Source: Parelaphostrongylus tenuis (Eukaryota; Nematoda; Chromadorea; Rhabditida; Metastrongylidae). From it: a stretch of DNA of 64,000 nt. Position 1 is the first letter of the stretch; each line of letters starts with the position of its first letter. Below, piece by piece: positions 1 through 12,290 of the stretch. The stretch spans positions 1-64,000 of the forward strand of contig JAHQIW010000301.1 in assembly GCA_019055375.1 (NCBI GenBank), written 5' to 3'. The position numbers and the translations under genes are program-made. Under the pieces are notes generated by a model. It searched no databases, had not been told where the DNA came from, and was given only the letters and a program-made list of their open reading frames with translations.

Positions 1-241
1 GGGAGTTTCCTATGGAAATATTCCTGATATGTTCCCATGAATTTACAGCAACCGAAATTTTGTAAAGCAAACACAAAATTTGAATTTTCGCTAGTGTTAA
101 GGAACTTTTTCCTCAACTTAGTAATCATACATAAGTTATACATCTATCTCTCTTTCATTTCCTTTGAAAAATGTTTCTGTTTCTTTCTTCTCACTGATAA
201 ACTAAAGCGATTCCACCTTCATTTCGAGTGCTTCCCTGGGA

Positions 242-790
242 CCACGCTCAAATTTCAATAGTTCTCTTCATTATTATTTGAGCCAACATGTCATGTGGTC
301 TGGTAAGAGCTCTTGTACAGCCCGGTACACGTGTTTCGATCTTACAGTCTCATCAGTCGGGCAGAACCCGTCGTATTTCAATCTTAATATGAGTTAATTC
401 TCTTGGGAGTCTGCTCTCCTTACATAGGGGTATCGAAGACGGACGACTTACACTGTGAATCAGGTGAAAATATCACCGCACTTACAGTGAAAAACACTCG
501 ATTGCTCTTTGGCTGGTTTTGTGTATAATATTACACCTTTATTTCGAGTGTTTTTCACTGCAAGTTCGGTAATATTTTTACTTGCTCACAGTGTAAGTCC
601 TTCGTCTGCGAGACTTCTCTGTAAGAGAGCAGACCCGAGAGTATTCTTTCATAAAAAGATTGAAAGGCGACAGGTTCTGTCCGACTGACGAGACTGCAAG
701 GTCAAATAACGTGTATCGGGGTGTACAGGAGCCCTTACCAGACCACATCACATGTTGGCTCAAATAATAATAAAGAGATCTATTAAAGCG
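242..790. mobile_element. M element: long inverted repeat
   Basis: Left arm TTTGAGCCAACATGTCATGT (from 276) is mirrored by ACATGTTGGCTCAAATAATA (to about 775), with CTCTTGTACAGCCC and GGGCAGAACC following inward on both sides. The outer flank (CGCTCAAATTTCAATAG) recurs at other copies. Confidence 0.8.
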
Positions 791-881
791 ACTCTATATA
801 AAAATGACTATTCATTCTGTGGTATTTATCAAAATCGTTCTCCAAGATATAATTATATTCACGCTGCGTCGCCTTCTATAG

Positions 882-1119
882 CAATGGTACAAAAGACTGT
901 GATATGTCCACCTCGAATAACTCGAACATCTTAGGCAACGTAAATGCTGTGGATATGGAGTCAACCCAAAATGATTGCAGTCCATCAGGGCAGGCTAACG
1001 ACAACGGAATCAGTGCGTCAATCGTCGAGTCGTCTGCTGTGATAGTTTTCGAGCAGCTGCGAATCCTGAAATGGATTCATTGGTCAGAATCATCTGAAGA
1101 TGAACTACAAAATAATTGA
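882..1119 (+). CDS. unidentified terminal exon, gene enters from the left
   Basis: A TTCTATAG acceptor opens a frame of 79 residues ending in an acidic tail (SESSEDELQNN-stop). The composition is rich in N, S and E, as in disordered regions. AATAAA at 1139-1144, 20 bases after the stop, supports a true 3' end. Upstream exons are not visible; the sequence left of 880 is a family M repeat. Confidence 0.45.
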
Positions 1120-1138
1120 ACTCATACATATTCTTGCA

Positions 1139-1144
1139 AATAAA
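1139..1144 (+). terminator. polyadenylation signal AATAAA
   Basis: Canonical hexamer 20 bases past the stop codon of the exon at 882-1119. Confidence 0.45.
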
Positions 1145-4100
1145 TCTTTTTATGAAAAAATTCTAGGAGATTTGAGATTTTCACCATAGCAAACTTTAGA
1201 AAAGAAAAGAAGAGGGAATACAAAAGTTAATGTTTTCGTCTCGACTTCTATTTATAGATTTCATACTTATGAAATCGCTATACAACAGCTTCAAGAAGAA
1301 GTAAAAAGAATTGTTAATGCAAGAATAATGTTATACGAGCAAAATTTCAAATCCCATATGCACAGTGCACTCAAAACTCAAAACGTCTACTCTTTTTAGT
1401 AGTGCACCCGTTTACAGTACACCGTTTAGACAGACCCTCGCCTTGCCTTTCTCCCAGCTGCGATTCAACCGTAATCGGTGGCTGTATTCCTGTGATTATA
1501 CTTCACATCGTACTCGTTTAACGCCGATTTGTGCTCCCCAGATCTATTCAGATCTATTCAATTAACGGATGATTGCTGACAGCCATCGATTACAATTAGC
1601 ACACGGTTGAGAGAAAGGCAGGGCGAGGGCGCCGATATAATACACTGCGAACACAGCCGATAGAATAGTTGTGGATCGAGCTCACTACATAGCACATTGA
1701 ATTTCAATTTTCCTGTATATAAACATTCTCTCGGTTGGTTTTCATCTCGTACCGCAGTGTTAAAATAAACAAGGCAATAAGTAAAAGTCAGCATAAGAAA
1801 GAATATTGTATGAGATAACTATGATAGTAAGCAACCCATAACAATAGTAAAATACATTGATAGAGAACCAGTAAAGACACAACTATGCAAAATATTTATG
1901 TAAATCTTTGAGGTCGAATGTTTTATTTTGTTCGAATGTCATCATCTTGCTTAAGCAAACAAAATAGCCAAAAGTTTTCGTGTTTGTTTGATGCACTTTT
2001 TATGTTTCCTATGATTTGAGTGTTTACACTTAATTGACTCTGTTAGAAGGCATCGGTCGGTTGATTTCTATTTCTTACAGTATTTTGCTTTCCCATATAT
2101 TACAACGAGATGGTCAAGCAAAATTTCTCTGAGGAAACAGTGAAGTTATCATACTTATACTCGTTGAAATGATAGCAGCAAAATTGAAACCGAAAAGCAA
2201 TGATGAGAAAAAATTCTTGCCACTGACGAAGAGAGTGGCCAACGATTAGTATCATCGACGTAGTGGGTAATTATTTCTATTCCTATCATTATGGTAAATT
2301 ACTGGACCATCACTTATCGTAACGTTTCCTTGTGTAATGAACGTATGTACTTCAATTCGTGAATCTTTTTCATGCAGTTGAGTAGCGACGTCACACTGTC
2401 AATGGTGAAGCACGGATCTGAAATCACAGCAGACATAAGGCCTCATGGAGTGTAGTTCTAGGCGACTCTCCTCAATTCACAATGAATGTACCGTGGAATA
2501 TCTCACATGCTCTATGTCTCAAATATATGATTACTCAGTATGATATTTAGAATATTGCAAAATGAAAGTTCTGGGATTTGTTGTCTAGCCTCAATATAAA
2601 TTATTAGGTGTGTACATATGACTCACCCAAATTACTTGCTGTAATAAAAGTAGAAATAAAGAAATACACTTCTTTTCTTTTGCTCAAAAGTGCGTTAAAA
2701 GCGGGATTTATTCCCATTTTTCATATATAAAATATTTTATCCAATAGTTTTTGTGGGACTTTGAAGATGACGACTTTTGTACCCGGAAAACGCCATTTGC
2801 GGGAACTTTGCCTTGCAGATTTATTAACCAAAAGTAATTAAAATCGATTGGCTTCGGCATCGTTTCAATTGTGCATTTTCTGGCTAACATTATGATATAC
2901 AACTTGCTCGAACTTGCCCTATCATTGAGCTGTTGTGGGAGCGAATTCGTTCAGAAATTATGCATATTAAAAATATTTTATGGTGACAAAAAGATTGAAT
3001 ATTACTAAAAACCCTACGACGAAGCTTTTGCAGGAAGAAAGATACCCATGTGTCGTATAAATTCTTATTTTTCAACTTAAAGACCGTAACCCTGCAAAAT
3101 GAACATGCTTTCATTTTTTCTATTGCCAGTCTGGTGAGAAAGAACAGAATGTAATCTCACTGGCGCATCGTGTTCATTAAATGCGGTTTCAGAAGTCCTT
3201 CCTGACCCTACATTTTACGCTCTCTTGCCGATTATCTCACTGATTGGCGCCATAGACGAAGTTTCCAGGATACACAAGGAGGCCTGTCACGACTGGACGA
3301 TTTGATTTTCCTTAAAGATTTGATTTAACCCTGCAAGAGCTTTAGCTGGTCGCGAGAAGTAGATGTAATAGAAGTGCTTTCCAAAAATGATTTCTTCGAT
3401 TGTTCTTCTTACTAGTCAGTTTGGACACGATGTTAAAACCGAGATCATGAGCGAAGCAGGAATGGCAAATAACAGACCGCTCAAAGAATATGTATGTCAA
3501 TATCACCTAATTGAGCTCTTTCGAAGCTTGAATTTAGGAAGCTACAGAAAATAAAATTTTTCTTTTGATAGTTGCGCTTATCATATTGTTAATGAAATAA
3601 TGAATAAATATAGAGCGCGATGATGAGTGGTTCCTGATAGATGGGCTAAACTATCAACATTACCAACTAGTGGTGCTTGATATGATGTAGACAATGACTT
3701 CTGGTCGTCGATCAAGTCAGTGTTTCTAATCTCAGCAACAAGTTTTGTTCCAATCGACCAGCCGTGGAGACTTGGTAAGCCAAGGAGTGAATTCGGTTCA
3801 AAGCTCGATCTTGCTTGTTGTAGGATAATCCTTAGCAACCTACATAGTACACGATTTCTGAACATCTCTGCCACCATAAAGAACTTTTACCACTTTACAG
3901 CGATGAAACTACGTTTTCATCAAAAATTGTACTCCAAACAACCTAGAAACTGGACAAACGAGATTTCGTCTGATTCGACTTGACATACTCATTGCTAATG
4001 CTTCTGGCTCTTGAAACTGTGTTCGAGATCTCGTATGTTCAAATTTTCGCAACTTTCTAGAAGTTTTAACTTCAGAAAAATCCAATAAATAGATAAAATA

Positions 4101-4703
4101 ATCTCCGCAGTAACCTAATTGCTTTTTGAGCAATGAAACGAAGGTAGTGTTATGAATTTCTTGAGTTTCAGATTCTTAATTATTTTAGGTTTTGGAAAAA
4201 AGATGCTGACTTATCTCAAAACTACCGTACTGTAGAAGAGTGTATTTCTAAAGCATTGATAGGAATATATGAGAAATTACTCATTATTTATAATAAGTGA
4301 ATAGTGAGGAAATATAAAAGACTTCAGAAGCATAGAGAGCAAGATTTCAATCAAAATAATATAACTGACCAACTCGAAGGGATGAGCAGTGTGGAGCTCG
4401 CGATACCAAGGCAAGTGCATCGAGGTCACAGGCACTTTCGTAGATGCCCATCTGCAAAAGAAAAGTTATGGTTCAAAATTCGAAATTTGTCTTAACAAAG
4501 GGCAAAAAAAAAACTAAGATTTGCTTTGCTTTTTTAGAAATACCCGTTGCTGGCAAAAGAAATAACGACGGACAATCTTTATCGAACATTAATTCAAAAA
4601 TTTATATGATGTGAGTCATCAGGCTAGTTTTAGCAGCAACACAGGTGATCACAGATGGAAATTTTAGTATTGTTCTCTTGAACGGCGATCTGATCTCATT
4701 CGC
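1145..4703. other. no gene recognised
   Basis: Short frames on both strands, none with convincing splice context. Contains the I-family fragment at 2640-3060. Confidence 0.4.
2640..3060. repeat. I-family fragment
   Basis: GGCATCGTTTCAATTGTGCA with TTTTCTGGCTAACATTATGA matches the left arm of 15146; GCTCAAAAGTGCGTTAAAAG recurs near 13925. Confidence 0.45.
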
Positions 4704-5757
4704 TGGACAGGAACTTTTTATAGGAGTGTTGGTGATCATTCAAAGCTTAAATCTCTGGCTAGAGCTTTTCGTGGCCGGTTTCCGAAAGGACCTTTTAAAA
4801 CGCCGCAAAGTTTGAAATAAAATTATGTATACATGCTCATATTTCTCGTAGGACAAAAACTCTGTCTTGAGAATACCACTACATTCGACAACGTTATGTT
4901 TGCTGATTTTAACGCTGTGCTTACTTACTGAAAAGACAGTTTTTCTCCGGACAGAGCTCACTCTTCAGCCTATTAATAATCATTCGATAGTGTAGAAATA
5001 CCGATCTCAACGCTGCGCTTATTTTCTGAAAAGATGTTTCTCTGCAGAACAGGAGAGATAATAAGCTAACTTCACGTATTCGAGCAAGTGGTCTTAACCA
5101 ATGGTGCCGTGGTGTCAGGAGGCAAGGTGGGATGACGTGATGATCGATCAATTTCTGGCAGGTCTTATGAAGAAGCTATCTTTGTTATTCAATTTGGACT
5201 TGCTTCTTTGCTGTGAAAGAAAAACTCCAATAAAACGTTTGACTGTGCTACTGAAAACTTTAAATGCCTTTATTTTGTCATGAATAAGGGTAAATCAATT
5301 ATTTACGACCAATTGATGGCATTCAGGAGGTCTGAACGTCCTGATTGCTTCCAGCAGTGACCCAAAGGCATTCAGATACTACGAGATTTTCTCTATACGT
5401 TCATATGCTCAGAAACCAGTCGAGGTCAGCTCATCTTCCGCCCCTCAAAAAGCCCTTGACTCGGCCAAAGGCTCACGTATGTGAATTCAACTTATTTTTC
5501 CTGTTACACTACAATGAAACGGTTTTTCAGAAAATAAGCACAGTACTGGAATCAGCAAACATTACGCTATTGAGCGATTGCTAATAGTCCAAAGAAAGAG
5601 CTCTGTCCCGCGAGAAAAATGAGTGTGTGAAACACAAGGGATTTCCTTTTGTTAAATCGTCAAAGAAGAGGTTTTTTCACAAACCGGTCGCGCGGGATCG
5701 TAGCCAGAGATTTGAGCTTTCGAATGATTGCTATCATTCCCATAAAAAGTCTCTGTT
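4704..5757. mobile_element. B element: 1.05-kb inverted-repeat element
   Basis: 80-bp terminal arms: CATTCAAAGCTTAAATCTCT (4737) is mirrored by AGAGATTTGAGCTTTCGAAT (5706), and GGCCGGTTTCCG by CAAACCGGTC. No transposase found inside; internal ATAAGCGCAGCG-type boxes also occur inverted. Confidence 0.65.
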
Positions 5758-6000
5758 CACCTAATTAGATCAGCTTTTTACTTGCCACTATCCAACAGAA
5801 AAGTACCAAAATTTTTGGAAAACTTAAGGAGTTCAACAGAGTCATTTTCTTAGTGGGTAGTGAAGATGAGTATGCACCCTACCCATCAAAACAACAGTCT
5901 TATATACTGGCTCATATCACGAGTGTTTACGTGCATACGAGCCTATGTGTCTCTCTTGCCGGTGATCTCCTTTGGATCATCCAGTGAACACATATAAAAT

Positions 6001-6185
6001 GCGGTGAGTATGTTAAGTGTTAATTTTTGCTTGATGCGATTGAAATCTAGGTCTGGTGATGTTCTCTAAAGAAGTAATGGAGGTGTTTGACTGATTGTAT
6101 TGCAAACATTTTGACCTTTCCAGGCTCTGAAGAAGGCGAACTGCCGAAACGTCAGCTATCGAATAAAGTTTAAGGTATAGGTAGT
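6001..6185 (+). mobile_element. solo 3' piece of a related Penelope-like element
   Basis: Parallels 21240-21415: a GCGGTGAGT start, ATGGAGGTGTTTG in the middle (ATGGAGGTTTTTG in the other), and the core GGCTCTGAAGAAGGCGA with GCCGAAACGTCAGC. No RT or nuclease sequence accompanies it. Confidence 0.6.
6123..6156 (+). ncRNA. second hammerhead-like core
   Basis: CTGAAGA, GGC hairpin GCC, GAAAC. It differs from the copy at 21359 at several bases, while keeping stem II pairing and both core boxes. Confidence 0.4.
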
Positions 6186-7479
6186 GTTAACAAAGCGAAT
6201 ACTTTCTCTAAAGCACCCTATTCTTTAAAGAGAAAAAATCTTATTTCGTCCAAGCTGATATTGAACAGTGCACTCCTTCTATCTCTTCTCCAGGTACTGC
6301 AGAAAAACGCACATATAAGTTTTTTCAAAGAGTCGCAATTTGTAAAAAGAGTGCTCTTAAGTTACAAATTCAAGGTGTCGTCTAGCGAGATATGAAGAAA
6401 AGAGTAAGAAACGCGTCGCTATCCCTTTATGAAGCTTTCGTTTTGAGAAATAGGGATCTTCAGGTTAACTGAATGTTTTATCAAACTGAAAGTACGTGCA
6501 TAGAAAACAGTCAGGTGATATCTTCTCTACGCGGAGATAAAGTACTCCAATATCAAACCTTTACTATAAATTGCAAATGAGTCCGCGGTGAAGTTAAACA
6601 TACCGTGAAAGCAAAATATCGTCTTACTTCCGTTAGTAGAAACTGCTTGAAGGGGATCCAAAAGCCAAGCTTAATATTTAAATCCGTACCCATCGAAGTC
6701 GATTGACTACGAAATCATAAACGAAATAAAAAAGTGATATATAACAGCTGGAAATTGTTCCATTTCAAAAGAGATGCAGTTTTCTCTTTGGAACGTAAGG
6801 ATATTTTGGACACCTGGACGTTCTTTTTACAAGAATTATTTTTACGGAAATCCCCTCTGTGACAATTCATCATGTAATGACGATACTGTATATTGTCGCC
6901 TCAGAACCCTAATAAACCATTTAAATTACCTTATCTCAATCGCGGAGTGAGCCAATGCCGATTGCCTGGTGGCGATCGATGTGGGAAATTTCATGCATGT
7001 GGTCCGCAACGTGTTAACGAAAATCACTGACCATTTGAATGTCGTGAAACCACCAGTCGGGGATACTTTCCAATGCCGTACGCAGCTCATTTCTCGTTGC
7101 GCTGATGTTCAACTTCTTTGGCGAATAGATCCAGATGCACTCGAACAGCATTTCGTACTCGGCGATTTTGACCGTCGAGACATTCTGAATCACGTTATTG
7201 CACCTTTTTTTATTATGCTGTTTCATTTCTCTTTGTCTTATTTGCATTCAGATATAATTGGATAGCTATGTATTTGAAAGCGAATATTCCACTTTGCTGC
7301 TCATGTATTTATATTTCAATATGTGATAATTTCTGCTATTTAGTCAAAACGTTGAAAACTCAAACTTACATGATTTTTTCGGTGCCACTTTGGCAGCAAG
7401 TCGAATACCGGACAAAAACCCACAATGTTATAAAAAGCTAAGGAAACTATTAGCGATTATGAAGTGCATGGTTCGTCAG
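6186..7479. other. no firm gene; two-strand open region at 6969-7265
   Basis: At 6969-7265 both strands are open. The minus strand reads LRTALESIPDWWFHDIQMVS, then a stop, then HVADHMHEISHIDRHQ, perhaps a decayed coding sequence. Direction could not be decided. Confidence 0.3.
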
Positions 7480-7867
7480 AATTTTCGTGAGAAACAATTA
7501 TGAAAATGTTGAGATGACACTGTCTTCCGATCGACTATTTTTGGGTTTTGTTTACATAATCACATCCAACTACACGTTAAGAAGCAACACTGCCAAACTT
7601 CGAAGAAATTCTGTTGTGAAGTTCTATCCAATAGTTGAAAAAAAAACAGCAGAAATAGCGTCTCACGCTTTATCAGTTTTTCAGAGATTTTGGCATCTAA
7701 TTGCTGAAGCAGTTTTCAAAGACCCAGTTGTTTTTGAGTGTTTCGGAAATCATGGAATCTATCTTGATGGAATAAAAAGATTAGCCTATATTTTGGATGC
7801 AAAACGAGAAAACCAAGACAGCTTGTGTCTTGATTTCGAAAAAATTTGTAATGAGACAAGATTATGA
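7480..7867 (+). CDS. unidentified terminal exon or small gene
   Basis: After a TTCGTCAG acceptor a frame of about 129 codons runs to TGA at 7865. It has a hydrophobic start (FLGFVYIIT), then basic and mixed helical composition, including FWHLIAEAVFKDPVVFECFG. Codon usage is AT-rich but the protein looks natural. No family recognised. A donor-like GTAATG at 7846 could end the exon earlier. Confidence 0.4.
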
Positions 7868-8084
7868 AAGTTGACGCTGGAAATCAATACTTAAAAATTT
7901 ATGTCAAAAACTAGCAGCTGTATAGGTAGATATATGTAATTCATCAGACTCAAAATAATTCTAGAACACTACAATTATGTAAAATAGGAATTTATATCAA
8001 AAAATTTTATATATAAATATTTTATTTCTCTAGTAAGCTTGGTATGTGAATAGAAAAGCGTATTAGTGGAAACTGATTAAAATT

Positions 8085-8350
8085 TCGATATACCCAGTGA
8101 TGTAGAGTGATGTGTAAAACTTTCGCCACCAGGCGGGACTGTAACCGAGATCTCACTCTATACGTTATAGCGTAGAAAAAGTGGTGTGCAAAATGGGCGT
8201 CAGTAGTGGAACGAATTAGAGCATGCGCTCCCGAGTAAAGTGAGATCTGGATTAGAGCCCCGCTTGACGCAGAACGTTTCGCACATCGCTTTCACACTAC
8301 TGAGTATATCTGAAACATCATAACACCCGCTAAAAGCGGTCAGATAAAGG
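8085..8350. mobile_element. P element, worn
   Basis: Left and right arms pair (GAGATCTCACT with AGTGAGATCTG); ends carry GATATACCCAGT and its complement. Confidence 0.6.
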
Positions 8351-8834
8351 AAACTCGATTAGATAGAAAATTTTACACACCGAAGTCATATGCTACAAGT
8401 TGAATTTATTTCTTAGAATGATAACTTTATGCAAGGAACAAAACTTTTGAATTGGTAACTAAAGATTTCCATTGTTTTCACTTTATGTGCTACTGGGTGT
8501 TCTGCCGTGATTTGCAGCACTACATTCACTATTAGAGTCAGTCATCAGTAGTCGCCCATAGAGCTATCCAGAGCGATGAACTCCACCCTTCCATGCAAAA
8601 TCTAACTAACGGTGGCGGCACACAATTTTCTTTATTTGAGTAGCGATTTTTTTTCTCCGTTTTGGGAACATCTTCATTTTTTTGCTGTACTTTGATACAT
8701 CACTATCTATTCTACACGCTCATACGCTTTTGGCTCTCACGTGTGAAGAAAACGCTAGTATACTTTGCAATCACATTGTCTTTAGGATCAAATTCATCGT
8801 TTCAAGTCGTTACATATATACCTAACAGAGTTGA

Positions 8835-8960
8835 GTGATGAGCAACAACACGGCCTCAGCACCACTCATTCGTCAACATCTCTATGCAATCTATCAGCCA
8901 CCAACCCTTAGCAGGTTTCGTCGGGTATGCGATTTTGCTTCCTAAATCCAGTTGAGCTGA
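8835..8960. mobile_element. P element fragment
   Basis: GAGTTGAGTGATGAGCAACA and ACGGCCTCAGCACCACTCATTC match one arm of the subtype at 8985. Confidence 0.5.
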
Positions 8961-8984
8961 CAGCCACTGTTAGATGTAATACTC

Positions 8985-9335
8985 CAAAATTCTAGTATTT
9001 TTACTACTTTTTCGCAGTGTTATGATTTTACATATAAACCCAAAAGAATTGAGTGGTGAGTAAAAACTTATATATCAACCTGAATCGCATACTCGACAAA
9101 ACCTGGTAAGGGTTGGTGGCTGATAGCTAACATAGAGATGTCGAAGAATGAGTGGTGGCGTAAATGTGCCTCTCTGATGTAGTGTTCGTTGCACGCGTCA
9201 CCGGCATGAACAAAACGCGGATTCGATTCCCGCCTAAGGCCGTGTTTTTGCTCACCACTCAATTCCCTTAGGTATACATGGAACATCATAACATTGCGAA
9301 AAAGCAGTAAAAATACTAGAATTCTGGTGCAATAA
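8985..9335. mobile_element. P element with long terminal inverted repeats
   Basis: Ends ATTCTAGTATTTTTACT and its complement lie at 8993 and 9305, followed inward by a TTTTTCGCAGTGTTATGA-type box. One tRNA-like unit (B box GATTCGATTCCC at about 9212) survives on the right. Confidence 0.7.
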
Positions 9336-9464
9336 ATTGTACAAAGGGTAATACGTCATAAATTATTACACTTTAAAAGACATGAATACTATCACAGAGC
9401 AGATTTCCTTCTAACGTTCTATGGGTAACCGTTATTTTTTATATATCCACCTTTACCCAGATCA

Positions 9465-9752
9465 TTATTTGGCGTTGGAATCATTGCCACTGGTCAAACC
9501 AACTAATTTTGTGTGTTCCTAATTCAAAAACAGCTGCGTCAGCCGGGATTCGAACCCAAATCTCACTCTTTCCGGGAGCGTATGCTAACCGCTGCACCAC
9601 CGACGCCGAATGCAAAGTTAGCATACGCTCCCGGAAAGAGTAAGATCTGGGTTCGAATTTCGGCTGACGCAAATGTTTTTGCACAGCACTGCACATTATT
9701 CGGTATACTGCAACATCATACCACCACAAGTGGCGATCAAATAAAAACAATT
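9465..9752. mobile_element. P element, compact palindrome
   Basis: Two tRNA-like units head to head, centre near 9608. The arms share GCTGCGTCAGCCGGGATTCG and match for over 70 bp. B box GGTTCGAATCC on the left arm is intact, that on the right has one change. Confidence 0.78.
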
Positions 9753-9848
9753 CTGACTGTTCCTAATTTTTCGATTGCCCATGAGGCGATTCCCTGTAAT
9801 TCTCTCATTTCCAACCTCTTGAGATAACTCAAATGTGACCGCTTGCAG

Positions 9849-10862
9849 GTGGTTGTGGCCGTCCTCCGGGAAACCACAGAGGTCCGCCCAACTGCTTCTC
9901 ATGGGTACCGTTCTTCACTTTCACCGCTTGGTTACATCTACTTTGTTGGACTCCACGAATTATATGTAGTTTACGTAGACGAAGAAGAGTTGAATGCTCT
10001 TTGGTTACGGATGATTTGTGCGAAAACCAACAGGCATCCTGGGAAAACTGATTTTGTTCATTGTTAACACTGACAGTTCGCTATTTTCGAAAGTGCTTTT
10101 TTGAAAATGGTTTGAGCGAGAACATCGTGAGTCAATTTGAACTTCCCAAGTTTCGAAGTAGGAAAACCTCTGAAACTCCATCCAATATTGTACTATCTCC
10201 TAATTTCATCAAGAACAGTGATGATGTGATAATAGGTGTGTACTAATGGAGGGTGTAGTCACTCAGAAAACTACTCACTCTTCGGAGACAATGGGGGGTG
10301 TTTGAGAAAACATAAGGCTCATATGCAAAAAAATTATCGACTCTTGCGAACCGTATCACCTGTATCACCTGTCGTCCCGTTGATCGTCAAGTGGCTCGAG
10401 CGGGTACCAGCAACACTTCCATTTTTCCCTAACGCGTGCAAGAGTAGCCCAGTGGGTCCTCCTCGCTCTAGAGATTCACTGAGCATCATATCTTTCTTCT
10501 ATAGCTTTCGAACCGTATATTCCCGATATTGGGAGCTAACTGTAGAACAAACATATCTGGGCCTCAGGACGAATGAAGAATACGATAAGACGGTCTTACT
10601 CTCAAAAATTAACGACAAAAAAGCATAGCAATGTTGAAAAATTTCAATCTCTACAGGATGTCGTTTTCTATTGGAAAGTAAGTTTGTTCGTCTATTTTCC
10701 TCGTTGACGTAGCAGACTATGACAGCATATCTAGAACTAGACCAGAAATTAAAATCTTCAGTTCTTAGGTGATGAAGTACTATTAATTTTTTTCTAGAAG
10801 CAGGAAGTACTACTTTTGATTTCAAGCAATACAAAATCAACGCCGCAAGAGTGAATTACTGA
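9849..10862 (+). CDS. unidentified gene, 3'-terminal four exons
   Basis: Exons 9849-10017, 10077-10235, 10657-10677 and 10798-10862 join in consistent phase to 137 residues and a TGA stop. Borders are CTTGCAG/GTGCGA, TGACAG/GTGTGT, CTACAG/GTAAGT and TTCTAG. The first exon reads PLGYIYFVGLHELYVVYVDE, then a W-rich helical stretch; the second is rich in K, R and S; the third is a 21-nt microexon. I do not recognise the protein. A 5'-truncated RTE fragment with target duplication sits in the intron before the microexon. The upstream part of the gene is unknown; the exon at 7480 could belong to it, but the phases do not join directly. Confidence 0.5.
10357..10510 (-). mobile_element. RTE 3'-end fragment with target duplication
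   Basis: About 150 bp of the common RTE 3' end with a GGTGATACA tail, flanked by the 10-bp repeat CGAACCGTAT at 10347-10356 and 10509-10518. Lies in an intron of the gene at 9849-10862. Confidence 0.82.
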
Positions 10863-11098
10863 CCGGCGTTAATGTATGAGCAAAGGTAATTTGTTCTTGG
10901 TTAATGCTGAATGTATGGGTCGCTGACTGGTGAATGTTTTGTTTAGAAAATCTGAAACATCAATGAGAAGTTTCAAGAATATGGGTGAAGAAAACGTACT
11001 TCTCCCACCCGATGAATTATTTTACAAAATGACGAACGCGCCCTCTATCAAGATATACTTTGGTTGTACACTGAAAATCCTCGAATAAAGATATAACA

Positions 11099-11415
11099 TG
11101 GTCTGAGCTGTTAGGTAGTGCTATACAGGCGCATGTTTCGTCCTATTCAGACTCACCAGTAGCACTCTCCCTCGGTTTAGCCGATCCCCTGAGGCTAAAT
11201 AATCCTTTATAAAGGGATTGACGCCGAGTAAAAGGTCACTCTAAGTCAGATGATGAAATTACCTGACCTTGTGATGAGTGGCCGTCGAGTTTGTAGCTTT
11301 TACAGCTTATTCACCCTTAGGGGATCGGCTGAACCAAGGAGGGTGCTACTGACGAATCCCAATATTGGCGAAACAGGTACCGGTATAGCATTAGACCTAA
11401 CAGCTCGGACACCTA
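11099..11415. mobile_element. inverted-repeat element with ~100-bp arms
   Basis: GAGCTGTTAGGTAGTGCTAT at 11104 is mirrored by ATAGCATTAGACCTAACAGC at 11386, and GCCGATCCCCTGAGG by CCTTAGGGGATCGGC. About 115 bp of centre, no frame. Confidence 0.68.
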
Positions 11416-11944
11416 AAATCCTTATGAGATTACATTATTTTGAGCGGGTCTACAAAAAGCGGTTAATAGAAGAAGTATGAACATCTTCCGTATGAATTTC
11501 TCTAAAATTCATACAATGTAGAAAATGTACTTTTAAATTTACCTCTTACAATATCGTTCATTGAAATATGAAATAGAGGTGGGAATACGCTGTTGTTCTA
11601 CGGACGTATCTTTCGTATAACAGAGTAGGGATTTCAAAGATCAACGAGAGTTCTATTTGCTGTAAATATTTTCATAGAACTTCTTTTAATGATAATTTGT
11701 CGCAGCGATGAAGTAAGCTTAGATACAAAATTTTATAATTCAATTACCAAAAAGATCGTTGTAAAAGTCCGAACAACGGGGTGATCAAACTGAAAGCAAA
11801 ACCTTTTTTTTGTTAGCGAAACATACTTTGGGAGCCTCTTCTCAAAACAATCTCACTGTTTGCGTAGGAAATTCAGCTATCCAAGAATTATATATATATA
11901 TACTGATTAATGAAACCTAATTTTTATCAACATAAGTGGGTTTG

Positions 11945-12180
11945 TTGTCGATAGTGACCGCCCCACCACACCGTAGACGGTTGGCTGTTGACAGATAACG
12001 CGTTGTAGCATAGAAAGAGTGGAGTGCAAAACGTGGTTTCAACGGTTTAGCACATGCTCCCGGGAAAATTAAGATCTGGGTTTGAATCCCGGTTGACGCA
12101 AACGTTTCTGCATACCACTCTACATCGTTCGGTTTATTGTAACATCACAACACCGCAGTAGGCGGTCAAATAAAATGATT
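11945..12180. mobile_element. P element, one arm shortened
   Basis: Right unit GGTTTGAATCCCGGTTGACG and the CGGTTGGCTGTTGACAG centre are clear; the left arm is mostly gone. Followed by a TA microsatellite. Confidence 0.62.
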
Positions 12181-12182
12181 TC

Positions 12183-12252
12183 AGATTTATATACATATGT
12201 ATATATATATATTTATTTATACATATATATGTGTATATACATATTTATAAAT

Positions 12253-12288
<36 letters not shown>

Positions 12289-12290
12289 AT
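12183..12290. repeat. TA-rich microsatellite
   Basis: Mixed ATATAC units followed by an uninterrupted TA run at about 12255-12285. Confidence 0.9.

Noticed and set aside
6969..7265. A 98-codon plus-strand gene
   Set aside because: The minus strand is equally open and reads at least as well; no splice or family support for either.
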